DNA of 64,000 nt from Tautonia plasticadhaerens (GTDB lineage Bacteria > Planctomycetota > Planctomycetia > Isosphaerales > Isosphaeraceae): assembly GCF_007752535.1 (NCBI RefSeq), contig NZ_CP036426.1:2418001-2482000 (forward strand). The letters are read 5' to 3'. The notes under the pieces are model-generated. The model saw only the letters and a list, made by a program, of their open reading frames with translations. It searched no databases and was not told the DNA's origin. This document shows, one piece after another, positions 1-11,737 of the stretch. How positions within the stretch are numbered: the stretch's first letter is position 1; each line of letters starts with the position of its first letter. The position numbers and the translations under genes were made by a program.

Positions 1-267
1 CGGGCCGGCCCGGGCTCCCCTTCCATCCCCAAGGTCCTGGAGGCGATCCGCCGGCTGGCCGGCGCCGACGGCGCCTGCACCGCCGGCAACGTCGAGATCG
101 AGCGGGAGGCCGGCATCACCCGCCGCACCGCCCAGTACGCCCTGGCCCACCTGGCGCGCTCCGGTGCGATCCGGATCGAGGGCGGCACGCGGGCCCTCGA
201 CGGCCGGCGGATCATCCCCACCGACCCGGGCGGCGACGGCCCGACGCCCGGCCCCGGCACAAGTTAG
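1..267 (+). CDS. winged-helix DNA-binding protein, C-terminal part (partial at window edge)
   Basis: The frame is open from base 1 and stops at 265-267, so the start lies outside the window. The visible 88 residues contain a compact helix-turn-helix: a helix around KVLEAIRRLAG, a recognition-like segment around EREAGITRRTAQYALAHL, and a wing around SGAIRIEGGTR. This resembles the short winged helices that plasmid and phage proteins use to choose between regulatory or replication states. It precedes a zinc-finger gene and an HTH gene on the same strand, which suggests one accessory cassette. The exact family is not recognised. Confidence 0.5.
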   Translation, partial: RAGPGSPSIPKVLEAIRRLAGADGACTAGNVEIEREAGITRRTAQYALAHLARSGAIRIEGGTRALDGRRIIPTDPGGDGPTPGPGTS

Positions 268-745
268 GCGGGCCGACTTAGGCGGGCCTCGAGTTGCGCC
301 CTTGAGCGCAGCGGCGTGGCGGGGTAAAGTTGCCCGTTGCCGGCCCTGCGCGGATGCATCGCGTGGCCGGTATCGCCCGAGGGCGGGGTCGTCAGCCCCG
401 CCCGACTGGCATCCTTGTGATCCGGCCGGGTGGTCCGGCCGGTGCGATGCGTCGGGGTCGTCAATCCCGCCGCGTCCGTCGATCCGCCTTGGTAGTTCCG
501 GCCGGCCGCCCTTCTCAGCCAAAGAGCACGGGTGGTGGCCGACGCACGGGAGTGATCGAGTGTCCGCCTCAACCCGATCCGCCTCCGGGGCCCTCGGCCC
601 CGACGTTCGCCGTCCGTACGACGCTGGACATCTTACCACCCCTCGACCCGCGATCAAGCGGAAAAGTCCGCCCGGCCATCCCGACCTGGGGCCCGACGAG
701 CGGCTCGGCCCGCTGTTCGAAGAACCCGCCCCGGCCCCCCGCCCG
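268..745. other. intergenic region with hairpins, no convincing gene
   Basis: No frame here shows a recognisable protein; the open frames are GC-driven shadows. It holds a perfect 8-bp hairpin at 381-403 (GGGCGGGG, 7-base loop, CCCCGCCC) and a related but weaker sequence near 453-470 that repeats GGGGTCGTCA. A stem-loop lies at 504-540 and is listed separately. The region may carry regulatory sites for the downstream cassette. Confidence 0.4.
504..540. repeat. stem-loop A with conserved loop CAGCCAAAGAGCACG
   Basis: GGCCGCC (504-510) pairs with GGTGGCC (534-540), including one G-U pair. The loop contains CAGCCAAAGAGCACG (516-530). Nearly the same loop, lacking one A, occurs at 2475-2488 inside another 7-bp stem. 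The two elements are in the same orientation and bracket the zinc-finger and HTH genes. Confidence 0.5.
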
Positions 746-1159
746 ATGGCCCGCCCGTCGCAGCACCCCGACCTCGGCCCGGCGCTGGCCGCCTCGGCCC
801 TGGCCGACGTGCTGGGCGACGCCATGGCCCGGCACCTCCGCCGCTTCGACTCCGTCTTCCGCCTCGACGTCCAGGGGGCCGCCTGCACCGTCCACCTGGT
901 CGTCGGCTCCGACCCCAACCGGGCCCCCTCGCCGACGGTCCTGGCCTGGGAGGTCGACGAGCCCCGGCCCGACGGCCTGTCCCAGACCTTCGTCGTTTCC
1001 GCCCGCCCCGGCCTCTGCCCCCGGTGCTCCTGCGCCGAGTACGAGCGGGACTGGGACTGCCGGCACATCCGGGCCTTGCAGGACCTCGGCATCCTCGGCA
1101 GCCCCGTCGACGCCGAGACAGGTCCCGCCTCCCCCTGCGACGAGTGGGGGGGCGTGTAG
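746..1159 (+). CDS. small SWIM-type zinc-finger protein
   Basis: The 137-residue protein ends with a CxC...CxH pattern (CSC, about seven residues, then CRH), the signature of SWIM zinc fingers, which bind DNA or proteins. Before it is a small alpha/beta region rich in hydrophobic strands (FRLDVQ, CTVHLVV). The ATG at 746 is the first plausible start, but no clear ribosome site precedes it; an ATG at 824 or a non-ATG start further upstream are alternatives. The stop lies two bases before the ATG of the HTH gene, so the two are probably co-translated. The function is unknown; the context suggests a role in accessory-element maintenance. Confidence 0.55.
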   Translation: MARPSQHPDLGPALAASALADVLGDAMARHLRRFDSVFRLDVQGAACTVHLVVGSDPNRAPSPTVLAWEVDEPRPDGLSQTFVVSARPGLCPRCSCAEYERDWDCRHIRALQDLGILGSPVDAETGPASPCDEWGGV

Positions 1160-1161
1160 TC

Positions 1162-2520
1162 ATGACATGCCTCAGACCGCTCCCGGTCCCAGGCCCCGAC
1201 CCCGAGGGTCCCGACCTCCGATCGTTGCCCGGCGGGCCCGACTCGCCGTTCCTGACCTGGGACATGGTCCGCGACGACCCCAGGATCAAGGACGCCCTGC
1301 AAACCCTCGTCGAGAAGCTCAACAGCGAGACCTACTCGGGGAGCGTCGACTGCTGGCCGAGCAACCAGCGGCTCGCGGAGAAGATCCGACGGCACCCGAA
1401 GTACGTCGGCTCGCTGCTGCTCCGCCTGGAGCAGTGGGGCTACATCACCCGGATCGTCAAGGACTGCGACGACGACGACGCGAGGTTCGAGGAGCTGGTC
1501 CGCCGCGGCTACCGGCCGGGCTGGAAGGCCAAGGGCCGGATCCGCCCCCCACGGGTGATCATCCTCAACTGGAGGTTCCCGATGCACCCCTCCCGGGAAC
1601 AACACGAGGCTACCCCCCAATCCGGGCCGGGGGGTCCGCGCCCACAGGGAGGGGGGGTCCATACCGGCGCGGAGGGGGGGTCCGCGCCGGCGCGGGGGGG
1701 GGTCCGCGCCCACAGGGAGGGGGGGTCCATACCGGCGCGGAGGGGGGGTCCGCGCCGGCGCGGACCCGATCTTAAGAGATCCGATCTCTTAAAGGACGAA
1801 GTTGAAACTCACCATGGGGGAGGTGGTGACGTTTCACCGATCGATCGGGGGACGGGGGAACCCACCGATCCGGGCAGACCCCCCGGCGTCGAGTCCCGCT
1901 GCCTCGACGCCCTGGCCGTCGCCGACGGCGACCCCTCCGGCCCGAGGGGGCCGCTGGCGGTCCGGGCGGTCCGTGGCGCCGTGGCGGCACTGGCGGGGCC
2001 CCTCGGGTCGAGATCCGGGGGGATGATCGCCGAGCGGATCTGGCGGGCCGTCGACGACGACGGCGCCCCCAGGCGTCGGCTCCTCTCGGCCGCCCGCCGG
2101 GCCGACCGGGCGGTCGGCTACGGGATCGCCCCGGCCGAGGTCGGGCACGGCTTCGTGGTCGCCTGCGACGGCCACGACTTCCCGCAGCCGGTCCACCCCG
2201 AATCCGAGGCGGCCCGGGACGCCCGCCGGCTCGCGTCCGGCCGGCCCGATCGCCAGGACCGGCCCCCGCTGGGCTTCTCCGCGGCCCTCGCCCTGGGCGG
2301 CTCGCCGTTCGCCCCGCCCCCCAAACCGGGGCCGCCCCCGTCGAGGCCCCCCGCCCCGATGACGCGACCCACGCCCCCGAGGGGCCACGGCGCCAAGCAC
2401 ACCCCGGAACAGCTCCGGGCCCAGCTCGAGCTCCTGCGGTCGCGGTCCGCGCAGCAAAAACCGCCGGCCGCTCCCAGCCAAGAGCACGCGACCGGCGGTC
2501 GGGAGGGATCAATCCGATGA
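1162..2520 (+). CDS. HTH protein, possible replication initiator, with internal repeat array
   Basis: The protein has 452 residues. Residues about 30-105 look like a winged HTH of the kind found in plasmid replication proteins (segments NQRLAEKIRRHPKYV and LLLRLEQWGYITRI). From about residue 155 a Gly/Arg/Pro-rich stretch is encoded by six iteron-like DNA units (1631-1767). The C-terminal half is low-complexity with a short ordered region (AVGYGIAPAEVGHGF). The start at 1162 sits just after the stop of the zinc-finger gene. Because the repeat period is not a multiple of three, the copies are read in different frames, so the DNA rather than the peptide seems conserved. Replication function is inferred from the HTH plus iterons; a transcriptional regulator is the main alternative. 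Confidence 0.55.
   Translation: MTCLRPLPVPGPDPEGPDLRSLPGGPDSPFLTWDMVRDDPRIKDALQTLVEKLNSETYSGSVDCWPSNQRLAEKIRRHPKYVGSLLLRLEQWGYITRIVKDCDDDDARFEELVRRGYRPGWKAKGRIRPPRVIILNWRFPMHPSREQHEATPQSGPGGPRPQGGGVHTGAEGGSAPARGGVRAHREGGSIPARRGGPRRRGPDLKRSDLLKDEVETHHGGGGDVSPIDRGTGEPTDPGRPPGVESRCLDALAVADGDPSGPRGPLAVRAVRGAVAALAGPLGSRSGGMIAERIWRAVDDDGAPRRRLLSAARRADRAVGYGIAPAEVGHGFVVACDGHDFPQPVHPESEAARDARRLASGRPDRQDRPPLGFSAALALGGSPFAPPPKPGPPPSRPPAPMTRPTPPRGHGAKHTPEQLRAQLELLRSRSAQQKPPAAPSQEHATGGREGSIR
1631..1767. repeat. iteron-like array: six GGGGTCC units, period 22-23 bp
   Basis: GGGGTCC starts at 1631, 1654, 1677, 1699, 1722 and 1745, giving spacings of 23, 23, 22, 23 and 23. Units 1-3 (68 bp) are repeated almost exactly as units 4-6. 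The three unit types differ after GGGGTCC: GCGCCCACAGGGAGGG, ATACCGGCGCGGAGGG and GCGCCGGCGCGG. About two helical turns per unit is the spacing expected for a protein binding one face of the DNA, as replication initiators do on iterons. Confidence 0.7.
1772..1792. promoter_or_regulatory. perfect 9-bp inverted repeat next to the iterons
   Basis: TTAAGAGAT (1772-1780), spacer CCG, ATCTCTTAA (1784-1792). It is strikingly AT-rich for this region and lies five bases after the last iteron. It could be an initiator-dimer operator or part of an AT-rich unwinding site; this is inference. Confidence 0.55.
2456..2498 (-). terminator. stem-loop B with T-tract on the minus strand
   Basis: CCGCCGG (2461-2467) pairs with CCGGCGG (2492-2498). 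On the minus strand the stem is followed by TTTTT (complement of 2456-2460), the form of an intrinsic terminator for leftward transcription such as that of the tRNA. It lies inside the 3' end of the rightward HTH frame. The loop repeats CAGCCAAGAGCACG of stem-loop A. Confidence 0.5.
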
Positions 2521-2590
2521 ACTCTACACCTGAACTCGCGTTCAAGTCAAGCCCGCCGGACCCCGACGCGGGGTGTCAAGCCGCGCCGGT

Positions 2591-2623
2591 CTCCCCCGGG
2601 GATCGTCAGGCCCCCGGGGGGAG
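2591..2623 (-). terminator. strong GC hairpin immediately 3' of tRNA-Thr
   Basis: CTCCCCC pairs with GGGGGAG, then after a one-base bulge GGGG pairs with CCCC, closing a loop around ATCGTCAGG. It begins one base after the tRNA discriminator base on the minus strand. There is no U-tract, so it may act in 3' processing or as a weak terminator together with the downstream stem-loop. Confidence 0.45.
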
Positions 2624-2696
2624 AGCCACCGAAGAGAGTCGAACTCTTAACCCCCGCTTTACGAAAGCGGTGCTCTGCCGATTGAGCTACGGTGGC
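2624..2696 (-). tRNA. tRNA-Thr(CGT)
   Basis: The minus strand folds into a full cloverleaf: acceptor GCCACCG/CGGTGGC, D-arm GCTC/GAGC, anticodon stem CCGCT/AGCGG with loop TTCGTAA (anticodon CGT, reading ACG), and a T-arm with GTTCGACTC. The discriminator is T and CCA is not encoded. Its 3' end faces the accessory region 1-2,520, the position at which integrative elements insert. Confidence 0.95.
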
Positions 2697-2706
2697 GAGA
2701 AATAGA

Positions 2707-2735
2707 ATGTTAGGACGGGTACGGTGGCATGTCAA
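2707..2735 (-). promoter_or_regulatory. sigma70-type promoter of tRNA-Thr
   Basis: On the minus strand the -35 is TTGACA (perfect consensus, 2735-2730), the spacer is 17 bp and the -10 is TAACAT (2712-2707). It ends eleven bases before the tRNA 5' end, which fits a stable-RNA promoter. Confidence 0.75.
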
Positions 2736-2749
2736 CGCCAGTCGCCGGC

Positions 2750-2779
2750 TTGCTCGGGTGCTCGGGGGGGCCGTATGAT
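2750..2779 (+). promoter_or_regulatory. promoter of the cyclase-family gene
   Basis: TTGCTC (2750-2755), 18-bp spacer, TATGAT (2774-2779), lying 47 bases before the ATG at 2827. It is back to back with the tRNA promoter. Confidence 0.6.
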
Positions 2780-2826
2780 ACGCCGCCATCTCGCCGATCT
2801 CGAGGTCCGGACGCCGGGGCTTCCTC

Positions 2827-3915
2827 ATGAAATGGATCCGATCCTTCCATCCGGGGCGCCGGGCGATTCTCGCGGCGGCGCTGGCCACCCTGTCCGGGGC
2901 GAGTGCGGTGCCGACGACCGGGGGTCAGGACGGGCCGGCGGCCGCTGGCCGCGCCGATCCCCCCACGCTCGAGGGATGGACCAGGGGCAAGGGATGGGGG
3001 TGGATCTGGGGGCCCAAGGATGAGGTCGGCAGCCTCAACGCGATGTCCGACCGGAGCCGGGGAGAGGCGCTCCGACTGGCGAGCGAGGGCAAGTCGTACG
3101 ACCTGGGCCAGGCCTACAGCCGCCGGAGCTTCAGGTGGGCCGGGCACAACCCCGGGGAGGTCATGACTTTCCGGAGCCCCGACCGGATCGCCGCGATGGG
3201 AGACCCCGACGCCCCGCCGCCCGGGACCAACCCGGATCGCATCCACTGGCACTCCTGCGCCCTGTTCATCAGCGACAACGTCGGGACGCAGATCGACGGC
3301 CTCGGCCACGTCACCGCCGGGGCCGACGACCACTGGTACAACGGGTTCACCGAGGCCGACTGGGGAGGTGACTTCGGCATCCGCAAGTGTGACGCCACCA
3401 CCATCCCGCCGATCATCGCCCGGGGGGTGATGGTCGACGTTGCGGCCTGGAAGGGGGTCGACGCCCTGCCCGCGCACACGGTCATCACCGCCGAGGACCT
3501 GCAAGCGGCCCTCGACCGCCAGGGGGTCGCCATCCGCCCGGGCGACGTGGTCCTGATCCGCACGGGGGCCGGCCGGTACTGGGGGGACGAGGGGGCCGAC
3601 CACGAAACCATCGCCGAGCACGACTCCGCCGGGCTCGACCTGGCGGCCACCCGTTGGCTCGTCGAGCAGCAGGGGGCCATGATGGTCGGCTCCGACACCA
3701 GCGGCTTCGAGGTCAGCCCGCCGCCCCCGGGCACCGGCAGCATGATCCCGGTCCACAAGTACCTGCTGGTCGACCAGGGGGTCCACATCGGCGAGTTGCA
3801 CAACCTGGAGGCGCTCAGCCGGGACGAGGTCTTCGAGTTCTGCTACGTCGCCTCCACCAACAAGATCAAGGGCACCACCGCCGGCTTCGCCCTCCGGCCG
3901 ATCGCCCTGCGATGA
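2827..3915 (+). CDS. exported cyclase-family (kynurenine formamidase-like) metal-dependent hydrolase
   Basis: The protein has 362 residues. It starts with a basic segment and a hydrophobic stretch ending near residue 30, read as a signal peptide. Residues 151-161 (NVGTQIDGLGH) match the metal-binding HxGTHxDxxxH motif of the cyclase family, with N and Q replacing two of the usual histidines as in the longer subfamily. Further conserved segments are DVVLIRTGAG and HKYLLVDQGVHIGE. These enzymes usually hydrolyse amide or ester bonds with a bound divalent metal. The natural substrate cannot be read from the sequence. It stands alone behind its own promoter, upstream of cysK, which has a separate promoter. 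Confidence 0.8.
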   Translation: MKWIRSFHPGRRAILAAALATLSGASAVPTTGGQDGPAAAGRADPPTLEGWTRGKGWGWIWGPKDEVGSLNAMSDRSRGEALRLASEGKSYDLGQAYSRRSFRWAGHNPGEVMTFRSPDRIAAMGDPDAPPPGTNPDRIHWHSCALFISDNVGTQIDGLGHVTAGADDHWYNGFTEADWGGDFGIRKCDATTIPPIIARGVMVDVAAWKGVDALPAHTVITAEDLQAALDRQGVAIRPGDVVLIRTGAGRYWGDEGADHETIAEHDSAGLDLAATRWLVEQQGAMMVGSDTSGFEVSPPPPGTGSMIPVHKYLLVDQGVHIGELHNLEALSRDEVFEFCYVASTNKIKGTTAGFALRPIALR

Positions 3916-3965
3916 CCCCCCGGGAAAGATCACGAAGGTCACCGGGAATGTCGGGATTCGCCAGG

Positions 3966-3994
3966 TTGTCCGGCGGGGGGGATGGTCGTATGAT
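3966..3994 (+). promoter_or_regulatory. promoter of cysK
   Basis: TTGTCC (3966-3971), 17-bp spacer, TATGAT (3989-3994). The -10 hexamer is identical to that of the preceding gene. The leader to the ATG at 4081 is about 80 bases. Confidence 0.6.
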
Positions 3995-4080
3995 GGGGCC
4001 GGCTCGGCGGGGCGGGTGGGTCGTCCGCCGCCGGCCGGGGTGATCTGGAGCGTCTCGCGACGCCCGAGGGAGGACCAGCG

Positions 4081-9229
<5,149 letters not shown>

Positions 9230-9233
<4 letters not shown>

Positions 9234-9955
9234 GTCGCTACACCTACGAGGGCTCGGAGCTCGACCTCTTCGCCGGCGCCAGGGTCTGGAAGGAGACCCT
9301 GAGGAGGCACCTGGCCCCGTACCTCGGGCCCGAGGTGCTGGAGGTCGGGGCCGGGTTCGGGGGCACCACGCGGTCCCTCTGCCGGCGGGAGGCCGGGCAC
9401 CGCCGGTGGATCTGCCTGGAGCCGGACGCCGGGCTCGCCGCCCGCCTCGACGCGACGATCGCCTCGGGAGGGCTGCCGGCCTGCTGCCGGGTGGTCGTGG
9501 GGACGACCCAGGACCCGGGGGTGGTCGCCGAGGCCCCCTTCGACGCCGTCTTGTATATCGACGTGATGGAGCACATCGGGCGGGACGCGGAGGAACTCGA
9601 CCGGGCCTCGGCCCTGCTGAGGCCGGGCGGGCACGTCGCGGTGCTCTCGCCGGCCCATCAATGGTTGTTCACGCCGTTCGACCGGGCGATCGGCCACCAT
9701 CGCCGCTACTCGAAGCGGTCCCTGGCCGCGCTCACGCCCCCGGGCCTGGAGCCGGTCCGCCTGGACTACCTCGACTCCGCCGGCCTGCTCGCCTCGCTGG
9801 GCAACCGCCTGGTGCTCCGCAGCGCCATGCCCGGGCCCAGGCAGGTGGCGTTCTGGGACCGGTACCTCGTCCGGGCCTCTCGGGTGCTCGACCCGATGCT
9901 GGGCCACCACGTGGGGAAGTCGGTCCTGGGCATCTGGCGGCGTCGGTCCCCCTAG
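9230..9955 (+). CDS. class I SAM-dependent methyltransferase
   Basis: The 241-residue protein has the Rossmann motif I VLEVGAGFGGTTRSL, a motif II acid in WICLEPD, and motif IV/V segments DAVLYIDVMEHI and LLRPGGHVAVLSP. HQWLFTPFDRAIGHHRRYS is typical of methyltransferases found next to GT2 enzymes in polysaccharide or lipid-linked sugar clusters. It starts inside the stop of the glycosyltransferase gene. The substrate may be a lipid or a sugar made by that partner; this is inference. Confidence 0.82.
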
Positions 9956-10115
9956 CGGGACGGGCGCCCGGGGACACCGGGCCCCACGCCGGATCGGGGC
10001 GGGGGCCGGGGGGATGGGCGCCGCGTTCCCCTGGCGTGAGCCGCCCCGGGGGCGGATAATCGGCCCATCCCCTTCGTCCGGGGCACCGACCCCATCGCCA
10101 TCCATCGATCCGACC

Positions 10116-11681
10116 ATGACCGACGCAATCACGCCCGATCCCGGGGGATCGCTGCGGTCCGAGTCGCCCCCGGGCGACTCGGAGACGCCGGATCTGCGCG
10201 ACACGGCCACCATGGCGCCCGACGACCGGGGTTGCCCGGACGACGGCTTCACCCTCAGGGACGAGCCGTCCCGGTCGCTCATCGCCATCCGCCGCGACTT
10301 CGGCAAATATGAACTGATCAACGAACTCGGCCGGGGCGGGATGGGGGTGGTCTACAAGGCGAGGCAGAAGGACCTGGACCGGGTCGTGGCGCTGAAGATG
10401 ATCCTGTCGAGCCACCTGGCCTCCCGCGACCAGGTCGCCCGGTTCTACGCCGAGGCCCGGGCGGCCGCCCGGATGCGCGACCCGAACATCGTCGGGATCT
10501 ACGAGGTCGGCGAGCACGGCGGGCAGCATTTCTTCACGATGGAGTACGTGGCGGGCAAGAGCCTGGCCCAGGTGATCCGCGGCGTGCCGATGGGGATCGA
10601 GGAGGCTTCGAGGCTGGTGATGATCGTGGCCCGGGCGGTCGATTCGCTGCACAAGCAGGGGATGATCCACCGGGACCTGAAGCCCTCCAACATCCTGCTC
10701 GACGAGGCGGGCAACCCCAGCGTCTCCGACTTCGGCCTGGCGAAGCTGCTGGAGAGCGAGGAGCGCGTGACGGCCTCCAACGCCATCGTCGGCACGCCCG
10801 GCTACATGGCCCCGGAGCAGGCCGCCGGGCGGGGCGGGCAGGTCGGGCCGGCGAGCGACCTCTACAGCCTCGGCGCCATCCTCTTCGAGTGCCTCACCGG
10901 CCGCCCCCCCTACGACGGCTCGGCCCCGCTGGAGACCCTCGTCCGGGTGCTGGAGGGGGAGCCCCCCCAGCCCCGGCAGCTCAACCCGACGATTCCCCGG
11001 CCCCTGGAGAAGATCTGCCTGAAGTGCCTGGAGAAGGACCCGGGCGACCGCTACGCCTCGGCCCGGGACCTCGCCGACGACCTCGACCACTTCCTCCGGG
11101 GAGAGCCCGTCGAGGCCACCCGGGGAGGCCCCTGGCATCGCCTCCGGCGCTGGGCCCGGCGGGAGCCCGCGCTGGCCTCCCGCCTGGGGACGATGGCGGC
11201 CTGCGGCATCATCATCTACCTGAACCACTCCCTGATCGCCTACACCCAGTCGGCCTCGCTCCGCTCGTTCGTCGTGGTGGTCAACTGGGCGATGGCCTCG
11301 TTCCTCTGCCAGCACCTGCTGCAACGGCCCCGGTGGGCCGACCTCGGCCGCTACGTCTGGTCGGCGACCGACGTGGTCCTGTTCAGCCTGCTCGTCTACG
11401 TGAACCAGGGACTGAACACGGCGATGGTCTCCGGCTACTTCCTCATCGTCTCGGCCTCCGGGCTCTGGTTCCGGGAGCGGATGGTCTGGCTGACCACCCT
11501 GCTCTCCGTCGCCGGCTACGCCGCCCTGGCGATCGGCCAGGGATTGCCCGAGGGCTACGACTCGCCGTACCGCCACTTCGTCTTCGCCTCCGCCCTGGCC
11601 GCCTCCGGCTTCGTCGTCTCTTACCAGGTCCGTCGCGTCCGGGCGCTCAGCTGCTATTACGACCCGCGCCCGCTCCCCTGA
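10116..11681 (+). CDS. membrane-bound Ser/Thr protein kinase
   Basis: The 521-residue protein carries a complete Hanks-type kinase domain: glycine loop GRGGMGVV (72-79), catalytic lysine K94 in VALKM, catalytic loop HRDLKPSN, DFG, and APEQ in the activation segment. After the kinase domain, from about residue 350, there are five or six hydrophobic helices (for example FVVVVNWAMASFLCQHLL and VVLFSLLVYVNQGL), so the C-terminus is a polytopic membrane module with no obvious sensor fold. The ATG at 10116 avoids a proline-rich upstream extension. A GGATAAT -10-like sequence at about 10054-10060 could drive it. Such kinases are abundant in planctomycetes; the target is unknown. Confidence 0.9.
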   Translation: MTDAITPDPGGSLRSESPPGDSETPDLRDTATMAPDDRGCPDDGFTLRDEPSRSLIAIRRDFGKYELINELGRGGMGVVYKARQKDLDRVVALKMILSSHLASRDQVARFYAEARAAARMRDPNIVGIYEVGEHGGQHFFTMEYVAGKSLAQVIRGVPMGIEEASRLVMIVARAVDSLHKQGMIHRDLKPSNILLDEAGNPSVSDFGLAKLLESEERVTASNAIVGTPGYMAPEQAAGRGGQVGPASDLYSLGAILFECLTGRPPYDGSAPLETLVRVLEGEPPQPRQLNPTIPRPLEKICLKCLEKDPGDRYASARDLADDLDHFLRGEPVEATRGGPWHRLRRWARREPALASRLGTMAACGIIIYLNHSLIAYTQSASLRSFVVVVNWAMASFLCQHLLQRPRWADLGRYVWSATDVVLFSLLVYVNQGLNTAMVSGYFLIVSASGLWFRERMVWLTTLLSVAGYAALAIGQGLPEGYDSPYRHFVFASALAASGFVVSYQVRRVRALSCYYDPRPLP

Positions 11682-11737
11682 CCCGACCCGCACCGTCGGG
11701 GCGGGCCGATGGGGACACCTCGAATCGGATCGACCGA

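Noticed and set aside
264-572. 102-residue minus-strand frame in the left spacer
   Set aside because: No ribosome site, composition of a shadow frame (Thr/Arg/Gly-rich), and it crosses several hairpins.
1631-1767. CRISPR array
   Set aside because: Units are 22-23 bp with no spacers between repeats and lie inside a coding frame; this is an iteron-type tandem repeat.
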